From Bacteroidota bacterium (lineage in GTDB: Bacteria; Bacteroidota; Rhodothermia; Rhodothermales; JAHQVL01): 43,552 nt of DNA. Location of the stretch: assembly GCA_039111535.1 (NCBI GenBank), contig JBCCIM010000026.1:1-43552 (forward strand), given 5' to 3'. The notes beneath the pieces are model-generated. The model saw only the letters and a program-made list of their open reading frames with translations, made no database searches and was not told where the DNA came from. Both the position numbers and the translations under genes were made by a program. This document shows positions 35,897 through 43,552 of the stretch, piece after piece (position 1 is the stretch's first letter; every line of letters starts with the position of its first letter).

Positions 35897-37027
35897 ATGA
35901 GTGCTAAAGGACGTGTTCTTGTTGCAATGAGCGGTGGGGTGGATTCATCCGTAGCTGCAGTATTGTTGCGTGAGCAAGGATACGAAGTGATCGGCATTAC
36001 CATGAAGACGTGGGATTACCAGTCCAGTGGCGGCCGTAAAAGTGGCAAAGAAGTCGGGTGTTGCACCCTTGAGTCGATGAACGATGCCCGTTCGATTGCA
36101 CTCAAACACGACTTCACCCACTTTATTGTGGATATCCGCGAAGAATTTGGCGACTGGGTGATTGAGAAATTTACCGCAGAATACCTCGCCGGCCGTACCC
36201 CCAATCCGTGTGTGCTTTGCAATACACACATCAAGTGGGCATCGCTGCTCAAGCGGGCTGATGACCTCGATTGTGAGTTCATCGCAACGGGCCATTATGC
36301 GCGTCTACGCCACGACAAGGCCTTGAACAGGCATGTGCTGATGAAGGGCCTCGACAACAACAAAGATCAGAGCTACGCGCTTTGGGGGCTGCCGCAGCAT
36401 CATTTGGCGCGCTCCATTTTCCCGCTCGGGGAGTATACGAAGCCGGCAATACGGCAGATGGCTGCCGATTTTGAGCTCTTGCGGGTGGCTGACAAACCAG
36501 ACTCCTACGAAATTTGCTTCGTCCCTGACAATGACTACCGCCGTTTTCTTAAAGACCGCGTGCCGGGCTTGAAAGAAAAAGTGGAAGGGGGCAATTTTGT
36601 GTCAACCGATGGTACGGTAATTGGTCAGCATCAGGGCTATCCATTTTACACTATCGGCCAGCGGCACGGACTTGGGCTTGCCCTTGGGCATCCGGCGTAT
36701 GTAACGCATATCAACCCGGAGACCAACACCATTACGATTGGCCAGAAAGAGGACCTGATGCAGCAAACGCTCACAGCGAAGCAGCTCAACATGATCAAAT
36801 ACGCGTCGATCCCTGAAGAAATGCCGGCGGTTGCCAAAGTCCGCTACAAAGACGCCGGCGGCCCATGTCTCGTATGGGAATCAGGTGACGATGAATTGAC
36901 TGTCGCGTTCGCTGAGACGCGTAAAGCCATTACGCCCGGACAATCCCTCGTTTTATACGAAGGAGAAGACGTGCTGGCTGGGGGCTGGATTCAAACTGTC
37001 GGAGAACCTGTACCTGCTAAATCTTAA
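35897..37027 (+). CDS. mnmA: tRNA-specific 2-thiouridylase MnmA
   Basis: MnmA makes 2-thiouridine at the wobble position of some tRNAs. From ATG 35897 it has 376 residues. The PP-loop ATPase motif SGGVDSS is at 12-18, the two catalytic-type cysteines are in TPNPCVLCN (105, 108) and YEICFVPD (207), and GHYAR and YYTIGQRHGLGL-like sequence follow. The C-terminal domains are complete. In-frame ATGs at 35816 and 35867 lie upstream; I chose the one that gives the conserved GRVLVAMSGGVDSS start. A small lipoprotein gene follows after 12 bases. Confidence 0.97.
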   Translation: MSAKGRVLVAMSGGVDSSVAAVLLREQGYEVIGITMKTWDYQSSGGRKSGKEVGCCTLESMNDARSIALKHDFTHFIVDIREEFGDWVIEKFTAEYLAGRTPNPCVLCNTHIKWASLLKRADDLDCEFIATGHYARLRHDKALNRHVLMKGLDNNKDQSYALWGLPQHHLARSIFPLGEYTKPAIRQMAADFELLRVADKPDSYEICFVPDNDYRRFLKDRVPGLKEKVEGGNFVSTDGTVIGQHQGYPFYTIGQRHGLGLALGHPAYVTHINPETNTITIGQKEDLMQQTLTAKQLNMIKYASIPEEMPAVAKVRYKDAGGPCLVWESGDDELTVAFAETRKAITPGQSLVLYEGEDVLAGGWIQTVGEPVPAKS

Positions 37028-37039
37028 CCAGGAAGCTGT

Positions 37040-37378
37040 ATGCGTGTATTTGTGTTTGTTTTGATATTGGGAATTGCCGGCATCGGGTGCAAATCCGCTA
37101 AACCTGAAGCACCTGCTTCGGCGCAGGAAGGCGATGACAAAATGGAAGAGGTAATGATGGAAAATGGCATTCATGCAACGGTCCGGTTTATCGAACTCGA
37201 AGGCGGCTTTTACGGCATCGAAAGTGACGCCGGCGATAGCTATCTGCCGATCAACCTTGCTGAGGAATACAAAGAAGACGGACTGCGCATTGTGTTCACG
37301 ATGAAAAGTCGGCCCGACATCATGACCACCAAAATGTGGGGCAAGACCATCGAGATTACGGAGATTCAGAAGCAGTAG
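37040..37378 (+). CDS. Hypothetical small lipoprotein downstream of mnmA
   Basis: This 112-residue protein has a signal with lipobox (Cys17 in GIAGIGC), an acidic linker with KMEEVMMENG, and a C-terminal region (HATVRFIELEGGFYGIESDAGDSYLPINLAEEYKEDGLRIVFTMKSRPDI) resembling a small beta-barrel. I do not recognise the family. It is 12 bases behind mnmA and is probably in the same transcript. Its role is unknown. Confidence 0.75.
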   Translation: MRVFVFVLILGIAGIGCKSAKPEAPASAQEGDDKMEEVMMENGIHATVRFIELEGGFYGIESDAGDSYLPINLAEEYKEDGLRIVFTMKSRPDIMTTKMWGKTIEITEIQKQ

Positions 37379-37381
37379 GGT

Positions 37382-37470
37382 CGTGACTTCGGTTATTCGT
37401 GCTTCCGGGTTTTCGAATTCAGTTACGAAGATAATCGTAAGCCAGAAAAATCCGGAAGCACGAAATCACG
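37382..37470. terminator. Large imperfect hairpin between two convergent genes
   Basis: A perfect 13-bp stem pairs TTCGTGCTTCCGG (37396-37408) with its complement at 37452-37464. The outer flanks CGTGACTTC (37382-37390) and GAAATCACG (37462-37470) also match with one mismatch. A second small hairpin sits in the loop (TTACGA 37423-37428, TCGTAA 37435-37440). It separates mnmA-lipoprotein from the PIG-L gene and can act on both strands. No long T-run is present. Confidence 0.6.
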
Positions 37471-37476
37471 TGCTCA

Positions 37477-39720
37477 TCATGGAGACGCTACCTGCCCATC
37501 AACCAGCGGCTGGCTAATCAAGTTGGCGAAGAAGGCGTAGACGCCCGGGTGGTATACTTTCAGTTGCCGATACCAGCCCAGCGCGGTATACATGTAGGTG
37601 CCGGCGCCGTAAGGCGTCACAAGCGTTGAACTGCGCAGCGATCCTTCTCCGGGGTCGTTCATCTCAAACAACTCTTTGTACTGCGTATCATATTCGCCGG
37701 GAAAATAGAGGCCGCGCTCCTGGACCCAGCCGTCCCACAAAGTTGCATCAATGACATTGGGCTGGTTGAATAGCGGCAATTCCGGCGCTAACACGGATAC
37801 CGGGGAGTCTTCCGTTGTAACCCTGTTTCGGCTCAACGTGATCGGGTAAGGTGGGAAATTACCGAGGTTTTTGACTTCCCGGTCAAACGGATCGGGATAG
37901 CCTTCATTCCACTCAAACGTCTTCTGGTAATTCACCACCAGTTGGCCGCCATTTTCAACCCAGTCGAGTAAAGATGCGTTGTAGGTACGCAGGTCCTGCC
38001 GAACGAGGTATGCGCGGATGTCAACCAGGATGGTATGCAGACCGTCAAGCTGGTTGTTGGCAAGTGCCATGGAGTCGAGCAGCACGTAGTCCACGTCTAG
38101 TTCGCTGAGGGCCCGTGCAAGGGTATTATCGTAGCTTTCGATAACGCCTACTTTGAGGCCTTCCACAACATCAACAGAGAAAATGCGGCCATCTACAAAA
38201 GCAATTGCGGGCTCCACTTCCGTTACCGCAGCGCTGGGCAAGCCGGTAATGGAAATGGTATAGTTGCCGTCTTGAATGGCTGCCGGCAGGTTGAATGCCA
38301 GCTTCTCAGCCAAAATGGTTGTCTCTGCAAAGGAAAACGTAAACGGTTTCTGGAAAACTACGGTACGGTTGTCATCACGGGTAACAGCGAGCTGTACATC
38401 CAGAACTTCTGCTTTTGCGTCAAACTGCGAAAGCAGTACGTCAATTTCGTTTTTTCCGGGCCGGAGGCGAATCACATCCTCAATAGTAGTAATCACTACC
38501 TGCGGTGCAATGTGCAGCCGCAAGTAATCCGCTGCCAGCAATTCCCCGGTTTCAGCGTTGCTAACGGCATATACAACAGGCGGACTGCTCAAAAATCGGT
38601 TGTATTGGTAAGTTGGTTTGGGGATGGAGGCTTGTGCGTTTGATAGGACGCGCACGGCAGACTCCTGGTATGCATTACCAGAGACGGCGAGCATGGTGTC
38701 AATGGGGCCACTGAGCGTCACATGCACGGGGACGTCAAACATTGACGCATCCGCCCGTAATTTTAGGGACTGGCCGGCTACAACCACTTCGTCGTTTGGC
38801 AGCAGGAAGCCTTCTGGCGGCTTGGGTAGCCGTTGCGAGTCGAGCCAGTAGCGTACGTTAGGATTGTTTGCTGTGTTGGGCGGGAGGTTGCCGGCAAGAT
38901 CGGTTGAATCGAGCGCTGCTTCGGTAGCGGAGTGCAGGAGAGAGAAATACGTATTGTCTTGCATCCGGCGAAAGCTCGCGAACATCCCCATACCTTGAGA
39001 AGCGTGTTCGCCGAGCGCTTCGGTTGCAATTTTGCTGTAAGACTTGCCCGCGGTCTCATCGATGTCTGTAACTGGGATAACAACATCGTGCTGTTCTTCG
39101 CCGCCGCGCCAGCGCCGCAGAAACAGTCGCTTTGGTTGCCACAGGTCAACCCCCGGCTCTTCCAACTGCTCTGGATGATATGATGCATCCGCTGCGAGCG
39201 TAAAGGCATCATAGGCCGAAATACCAACCGCCTGGTGTTGTCCGTGCTGGACGCGGGGGCCAACGGTCAGCGTATCGTGGTTGGTGAAAATGACATCGGG
39301 CTTGAGCTTCCTGACGAGGTAAACAAGCCGCGAGGTCACCTGGTCCTGGCCGCCCCAGAAGGCAAACGCTTCGCTGGCCTTTTTTGAATACCCGAAGTCT
39401 TTGAAGTTCAAGAAATAGGTTTGCGTGCCCAGAATACGTGCCGCGCGCTCTGTTTCGTCCGTCCGGATAGCGCCGAGGTCCTCATACAGTTCAGGGCCAA
39501 TTTCATTCTGCCCGCCTTCACCGCGCGTATAAATTACGCTGTAGGCAATGGCGTTTTTGGCCCGCCGATAATACGTGAGGGTCCGTCCGTCTTCGTCATC
39601 AGGATGCGCAGCGAGGTTCATAACAACCAGTGGCGCGGCTTCCTGACCCTGGGCCGGCTGCGCGGTCCCGATCAACAAGATGAACAATACGAGGCTTAAT
39701 GAATTAAGAGAGCACTTCAT
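37477..39720 (-). CDS. Large secreted PIG-L family deacetylase
   Basis: PIG-L/LmbE enzymes are zinc N-deacetylases of GlcNAc-type substrates. From the ATG at 39720 the protein has 747 residues, far longer than the roughly 250 of a minimal family member. A signal peptide (SLSLVLFILLIGTA) precedes the catalytic domain, which has HPDDE at about 39-43, RGEGGQNEIG, and VQHGQHQAVG with the later zinc His. The middle (about 320-500) looks like beta-sandwich domains. The C-terminus has LDVDYVLLDSM ... ILVDIRAYLVRQDLRTYN ... WVENGGQLVVNYQ, resembling a class I glutamine-amidotransferase-like fold. An ATG seven codons upstream is also in frame. Confidence 0.88.
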   Translation of the reverse strand: MKCSLNSLSLVLFILLIGTAQPAQGQEAAPLVVMNLAAHPDDEDGRTLTYYRRAKNAIAYSVIYTRGEGGQNEIGPELYEDLGAIRTDETERAARILGTQTYFLNFKDFGYSKKASEAFAFWGGQDQVTSRLVYLVRKLKPDVIFTNHDTLTVGPRVQHGQHQAVGISAYDAFTLAADASYHPEQLEEPGVDLWQPKRLFLRRWRGGEEQHDVVIPVTDIDETAGKSYSKIATEALGEHASQGMGMFASFRRMQDNTYFSLLHSATEAALDSTDLAGNLPPNTANNPNVRYWLDSQRLPKPPEGFLLPNDEVVVAGQSLKLRADASMFDVPVHVTLSGPIDTMLAVSGNAYQESAVRVLSNAQASIPKPTYQYNRFLSSPPVVYAVSNAETGELLAADYLRLHIAPQVVITTIEDVIRLRPGKNEIDVLLSQFDAKAEVLDVQLAVTRDDNRTVVFQKPFTFSFAETTILAEKLAFNLPAAIQDGNYTISITGLPSAAVTEVEPAIAFVDGRIFSVDVVEGLKVGVIESYDNTLARALSELDVDYVLLDSMALANNQLDGLHTILVDIRAYLVRQDLRTYNASLLDWVENGGQLVVNYQKTFEWNEGYPDPFDREVKNLGNFPPYPITLSRNRVTTEDSPVSVLAPELPLFNQPNVIDATLWDGWVQERGLYFPGEYDTQYKELFEMNDPGEGSLRSSTLVTPYGAGTYMYTALGWYRQLKVYHPGVYAFFANLISQPLVDGQVASP

Positions 39721-39830
39721 TAGTAATCTATATCTGAACACGGATGGTTTGGTGGTGGCTACAGAACCTATGTTTGTAGCATCCTTCGTGTTGTTACAGT
39801 GATACGTTGAGTGTAATAAATACTGATGTA

Positions 39831-40925
39831 ATGAAAAAGAGCGAAAAACAATTCCTTTTTGATCTCCTCAACACCCCAAGTCCTTCAGGGTTTGAAGCAG
39901 AAGGCCAACGAAAATGGGCCGGCTATGTTCGCTCCTATGTGGATCAGGTGGGTAACGATCACTATGGTAATACTTGGGGAGTCCTGGAAGGCTCCGCAAA
40001 GGGAAAAGGTCCCCGCATTATGCTGGAGGCCCATGCAGATGAGATTGGCTTTATGGTAAGCTACATTGCCGAAAATGGTTACCTGCGCGTAACACGCATC
40101 GGCGGATCAGATCGTGCCATTGTACGCGGCCGAATTGTCCGCATTTTGGGGGATAAAGGCGAGGTGAAAGGGGTAATTGGGAATACAGCCATTCACCTGC
40201 GCGAAGCATCTGACGTTAAAATTCCCAAATGGGAAGATGTATTTATTGATGTTGGCGCCAAAGACAAAGCCGGCGTAGAAAAAATGGGTATCCGGGTTGG
40301 GCACCCGGCCGTCTTTGCAGAGTCGGCGCAAGAAGTAGGTAAAAATCGCCTGGTTGGTCGTGCGCTGGATAACCGGATCGGGGGCTATATCATCGCCCGG
40401 GTGATGGCGCGATTGGCGGCAGCCAGGAAGAAGTCGCGCAAGAAACTGCAGGGGAGTGTGTACGCTGTGAATGCGGTGCAGGAAGAAATTGGTGGCAATG
40501 GTGCGCGTATGGTCACGTACCGGCTTGAACCAACGGTAGCTGTTGTATTGGATGTAACCCACGCAACAGATTCACCGGGTATCTCCGCGAGCAAACATGG
40601 TGACGTAAAACTGGGTGGAGGCCCGAGCCTGACACACGGCACCGCCAATCACCCGGCTGTTGTTAAGCGATTGATGGAAGTGGCTGCAAAACAAAAGATC
40701 AGCATCCAGCACGAAGCCTCGTCACGCTATACGGGCACTGATACAGACGACGTATTTGTCTCCCGCGCCGGCGTCCCAAGCGCGCTCGTTTCCCTGCCGA
40801 TGCGCTACATGCACTCAACCGTAGAAATGGTAGACCATGCCGACATCGAATCCGTGATTAAGCTGCTGACTGGCTTCTGTCAGTCGGTCAAAGCCGGCGA
40901 CAAGTTTAGCGCTGAGATTGTGTAG
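39831..40925 (+). CDS. M42 family metallopeptidase (glutamyl aminopeptidase-like)
   Basis: These are cobalt/zinc aminopeptidases related to endoglucanase M and FrvX. From ATG 39831 there are 364 residues. Signatures are LLNTPSPSGFEAEGQRKW, MLEAHADEIGFMV (metal His and Asp), RALDNRIGGYI, AVQEEIGGNGARM with the catalytic Glu pair, VLDVTHATD, and MHSTVEMVDHADI at the end with the last metal His. A TTG eight codons upstream is in frame but has no better support. It is divergent from the PIG-L gene. Confidence 0.92.
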   Translation: MKKSEKQFLFDLLNTPSPSGFEAEGQRKWAGYVRSYVDQVGNDHYGNTWGVLEGSAKGKGPRIMLEAHADEIGFMVSYIAENGYLRVTRIGGSDRAIVRGRIVRILGDKGEVKGVIGNTAIHLREASDVKIPKWEDVFIDVGAKDKAGVEKMGIRVGHPAVFAESAQEVGKNRLVGRALDNRIGGYIIARVMARLAAARKKSRKKLQGSVYAVNAVQEEIGGNGARMVTYRLEPTVAVVLDVTHATDSPGISASKHGDVKLGGGPSLTHGTANHPAVVKRLMEVAAKQKISIQHEASSRYTGTDTDDVFVSRAGVPSALVSLPMRYMHSTVEMVDHADIESVIKLLTGFCQSVKAGDKFSAEIV

Positions 40926-41139
40926 CAGGAGTGCTGCGTGCAGAATGGTAAAGGTATAGCGCCATGCCCCGCCCTTGTCTTTCTGAGCCCTGCGAAGAAT
41001 CTGGGCGAGCAGCCTCTCTTGCATCAATTGAGCTTACAGCGCGAGCAAGCTGGGCCCGGGATGACGTAGGGTGTTGGGGGCGGTTGAATTTTACCACCCC
41101 AATCAGCCTTAAACTTTCAACCAGCAACCTTCAACCTGT
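40926..41139. repeat. Intergenic segment resembling a dispersed repeat
   Basis: This 214-base gap between convergent genes contains TTTCTGAGCCCTGCGAAGAATCTGGGCGAGCAG-type sequence (about 40979-41012), a similar GCGAGCAAGCTGGGCCCGGGATGAC at about 41040-41064, and TTTCAACCAGCAACCTTCAACC (about 41116-41137). This style recalls the short interspersed intergenic repeats seen in many bacterial genomes. No second copy is in this window, so the call rests on style only. Confidence 0.4.
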
Positions 41140-42543
41140 TCACCCCATTTTACGCCATTTGCGCACGATGCTCATCGCAATCTCTAACGCCTGTTCAGCG
41201 TTGAGTCGCGGGTCTACCTGCGAGGTATAGGCGCGTTCGAGGTCGGCATCGGCGAGGCCGCGGGCGCCGCCCGTGCATTCGGTGACGTCTTCGCCCGTCA
41301 TCTCAAAGTGCACACCACCCAGGTGTGAACCGAGCTGTGCGTGGATATCGAGGGATTGTTCGAGCTCAGACAAAATGTTCTCGAAGGGCCGCGTTTTGAT
41401 GCCTTTTTCCGTTTTAACGGTATTACCATGCATCGGATCGCAAGACCAAACCACAATCTTGTTGGCCTTTTTGACCGCCTCAATCATTGGTGGCAGATGA
41501 TCTTCGATGTTGTTGTGGCCAAAGCGGGCAATCAACGTGAGCCGGCCCGGGTCGTTTTTCGGGTTCAAGATGTCGATCAACTTGATCAAATCTTTGGGCG
41601 CAAGTCCAGGTCCCACTTTCATGCCAATAGGATTGGCAATGCCGCGCATGTATTCAATGTGCGCGCTATCGGGAAACGCCGTCCGCATACCAATCCACGG
41701 CATGTGGGTTGATAGATTGAAGGTACCCGGATTATGGGGTACTGCACGGGTTTGCGATTCTTCGTACGGCAGAAATAGCGCCTCATGGCTCGTATAGAAA
41801 TTTGTGCGGCTAAACGGAGCATCTGATACATCGCCAAACGCCTTCATAAAGCTAACTGCTTCACTGATGTAATCTACAATCGACCTATACTCAGCGGCGC
41901 GGGAAGAATGTTGTACAAAGTCGAGGTCCCAGTATTCCGGATTATGCAGATCTGCAAAGCCACCATCTACAAGGGCGCGCACAAAGTTGAGTGTCATCGC
42001 AGAGCGGCTGTGTGCCAGGAGCAAGCGCTGTGGGGAAGGGGTGCGCTCGTTGGGATTAAACCCCAGCCCGTTGATCATGTCGCCTTTGTAGGTTGGCAGG
42101 GTAACGCCATCTACGGTCTCTTCGTCGGCTGAACGCGGTTTTGCATACTGGCCGGCAAATCGGCCGACGCGAACAACAGGCAGCTTGAGTCCGTAGATGA
42201 GCACCAGGCTCATCTGAAGGATGACTTTGAGCCGGCGGGTAATGATATCTGAGGTACATTCGTTGAAGCTTTCAGCACAATCACCGCCTTGCAGCAAGAA
42301 GCGTTTGCCAAGTGCAGCTTCGCCGAGTTGTTTGCGCAGCGACTGGATTTCCCAGGATGTGACCAGCGGGGTGAGGCCGGAAAGCTGCTTCAGCGTTGCG
42401 TCAAGTTCTTCCTGGTTGGGGTATACCGGCTGATGCAATGCCTTTTTTGATCGCCACGATGCCGGCGTCCAATCGGATGGGGCAGGATGGGTCTCTTGAT
42501 CTGCTGCTCCGTTCTGGGCCACTTGTTCGCTCACGTCGGACAT
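41140..42543 (-). CDS. Class II 3-deoxy-7-phosphoheptulonate synthase (DAHP synthase)
   Basis: This enzyme makes the first compound of the shikimate pathway from PEP and erythrose 4-phosphate. The 467 residues belong to the class II (plant/actinobacterial) family: SKKALHQPVYPN near the start, RFLLQGGDCAESFNECTSD with the metal cysteine, VRVGRFAGQYAKPRS, RGIANPIGMKVGPGL, LIARFGHNNIEDHLPP, WSCDPMHGNT, and GVHFEMTGEDVTECTGG. It is complete. It is divergent from the response regulator gene. Confidence 0.96.
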   Translation of the reverse strand: MSDVSEQVAQNGAADQETHPAPSDWTPASWRSKKALHQPVYPNQEELDATLKQLSGLTPLVTSWEIQSLRKQLGEAALGKRFLLQGGDCAESFNECTSDIITRRLKVILQMSLVLIYGLKLPVVRVGRFAGQYAKPRSADEETVDGVTLPTYKGDMINGLGFNPNERTPSPQRLLLAHSRSAMTLNFVRALVDGGFADLHNPEYWDLDFVQHSSRAAEYRSIVDYISEAVSFMKAFGDVSDAPFSRTNFYTSHEALFLPYEESQTRAVPHNPGTFNLSTHMPWIGMRTAFPDSAHIEYMRGIANPIGMKVGPGLAPKDLIKLIDILNPKNDPGRLTLIARFGHNNIEDHLPPMIEAVKKANKIVVWSCDPMHGNTVKTEKGIKTRPFENILSELEQSLDIHAQLGSHLGGVHFEMTGEDVTECTGGARGLADADLERAYTSQVDPRLNAEQALEIAMSIVRKWRKMG

Positions 42544-42727
42544 CTTCTCTTCGTTTTTTGTTATTATTTTGTGATGAAGCCGGTCTGGGAAAGCTTTTTA
42601 TTCTATACCGACCCTGAATTGGTTTCAGATTGCAAAATTCATGCGTACTGATATCAGCTTTTTCTTGCTGATGGGACTACATGTAACGTGCAACGCGAAC
42701 CGTGCACCGAAGCAATAGTACGTCCGA
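42544..42727. promoter_or_regulatory. Divergent gap, DAHP synthase / response regulator
   Basis: This 184-base gap between divergent genes must hold both promoters. I see no clear boxes or long inverted repeats. Confidence 0.35.
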
Positions 42728-43504
42728 ATGCAGTTCGATTCAGAAATATTCGACCTAAACATACAATACATGGGCACGTCTTATCCTGAAGCGTCTTCTA
42801 TACTAATCGTTGAAGACGACCCCGATCTCGCAAAGTTGTTGCAAATTCATCTTTCTGACCTGGGTTACGAAGTCGAAATCGCCGCTGATGGCCAAACTGG
42901 GCTGAATAAAGCGCTTACAGGCAGTTTCTCTTTGATCATCCTGGACATCATGCTGCCTGTATTGGATGGTTTTGAAGTCTGCAAACGCGTACGCAACGAA
43001 AACCGTTCGCTGCCAATCTTAATGCTGACCTCCAAGGCAGAAGAGCTGGATAAGGTGCTTGGGCTCGAGCTGGGTGCTGACGACTACATGACAAAGCCGT
43101 TCAGTATTCGGGAATTGATTGCCAGGGTAAAGGCGATATTTCGCCGCATTGAGGTTGTGCAGACGGAGAAAAAGGTTGATGACCGGAAAATGCTTGAGTA
43201 TGGTGATCTGGTTGTAAATCTGGAAAAACGAAAAGTATTGCTTCGCGGTCAGATGCTGGAATTGACTGCGAAGGAATTTGATTTGCTCGTACTGTTTGCT
43301 GAAAACCCGGGCCGCGCGTACAGTCGGCAGGAGTTACTCGACCTCGTTTGGGGGTACCAGTACAGCGGATACAGCCATACGGTGAATTCCCACATTAACC
43401 GTCTGCGCAATAAAATAGAAACTGATCCAGCTACACCACGCTACATCAAAACCGTTTGGGGGCATGGCTACCGCTTTGCTGAACCGGAGGAATTACTTAC
43501 CTGA
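42728..43504 (+). CDS. OmpR/PhoB-family response regulator
   Basis: This is a DNA-binding regulator switched by phosphorylation. Its 258 residues hold a receiver domain (SILIVEDDPDLAK, phosphoacceptor Asp in LIILDIMLPVLDG, Thr/Ser in LMLTSKA, Lys in DDYMTKPFS). A winged-helix output domain follows with LTAKEFDLLVLFAENPGRAYSRQELLDLVWGYQYSGYSHTVNSHINRLRNKIE and VWGHGYRF. A second ATG at 42770 gives MGTSYPEASSILIVEDD and may be the real start. Its TGA overlaps the ATG of the next gene (TGATG). Confidence 0.95.
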   Translation: MQFDSEIFDLNIQYMGTSYPEASSILIVEDDPDLAKLLQIHLSDLGYEVEIAADGQTGLNKALTGSFSLIILDIMLPVLDGFEVCKRVRNENRSLPILMLTSKAEELDKVLGLELGADDYMTKPFSIRELIARVKAIFRRIEVVQTEKKVDDRKMLEYGDLVVNLEKRKVLLRGQMLELTAKEFDLLVLFAENPGRAYSRQELLDLVWGYQYSGYSHTVNSHINRLRNKIETDPATPRYIKTVWGHGYRFAEPEELLT

Positions 43505-43552
43505 TGTCTTTTCTGAAAACTTTTTACGCTAAAATCTTTGCGATTTTCCTTG
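43504..43552 (+). CDS. Start of a probable sensor histidine kinase (partial)
   Basis: An ATG overlaps the response regulator stop and opens a frame that runs off the window: MSFLKTFYAKIFAIFL. A basic start followed by a hydrophobic helix fits the first membrane segment of a histidine kinase. Position after an OmpR-type regulator supports this; no catalytic part is visible. Confidence 0.65.
   Translation, partial: MSFLKTFYAKIFAIFL

Noticed and set aside
1-43552. tRNA or rRNA genes, CRISPR arrays, insertion sequences, prophage
   Set aside because: I read both strands and saw no cloverleaf with CCA end, no evenly spaced repeats, no transposase or integrase motifs and no phage structural genes.

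Overview
The window reads as chromosomal DNA of a Gram-negative bacterium of the Bacteroidota/Rhodothermota (FCB) type. The evidence is two secreted proteins with a C-terminal Por/type IX secretion sorting domain (YPNP start, LPxGLYxY or LSAGMYMV core, basic last residue), an MlaEFD outer-membrane lipid transport operon, many lipoprotein signals, and frequent use of the hexamer GCCGGC. Rhodothermales is my best guess from protein style alone. I found no rRNA, tRNA, CRISPR array, insertion sequence or phage genes. This looks like a core chromosomal segment with one specialised metabolic island.

Layout: the tail of an unknown gene (2-64), then radA on the minus strand. Next come mlaE-mlaF-mlaD and single genes for a DinB-like protein, an HD-domain protein and a DUF445 membrane protein (2043-7053). 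dusB is on the minus strand (7083-8141). A small PLDc_N-type membrane protein, an ENPP-type phosphodiesterase and an 857-residue repeat protein with a T9SS tail follow (8376-12771). After a palindrome-rich gap come an AmiC-type amidase, apt, a lipoprotein, a convergent ridA, an atypical SDR and a small secreted protein (13200-17704). A tandem pair at 17761-19560 encodes a membrane-anchored amidase_2 protein and a second membrane protein that shares its membrane module.

The main island is 19788-30472, an aerobic CO-dehydrogenase-like (form II, AYRGAGR) molybdenum hydroxylase locus. On the minus strand, in transcription order, it has coxI/xdhC, coxG, a 3-mercaptopyruvate-type sulfurtransferase, coxS, coxL, coxM, a CoxD-type MoxR ATPase, moaA and a CoxE-type VWA protein. 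It ends at a strong terminator. A mocA-like nucleotidyltransferase is divergent at the head. Together these give the three-subunit enzyme, Moco synthesis (MoaA), likely Moco cytidylylation (MocA), likely sulfuration and insertion (XdhC/CoxI plus the sulfurtransferase) and assembly (CoxD/E/G). The absence of the form I CxFR loop argues against classic CO oxidation, so the substrate is unknown.

The last part (30632-43552) holds glutamate dehydrogenase, an EamA transporter, a parallel beta-helix protein with a T9SS tail, a rhodanese lipoprotein, mnmA with a small lipoprotein, a large PIG-L deacetylase, an M42-type peptidase, class II DAHP synthase, an OmpR-type response regulator and the first codons of an overlapping gene, probably its histidine kinase. 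All function calls come from reading the translated sequences by eye; no searches were run.
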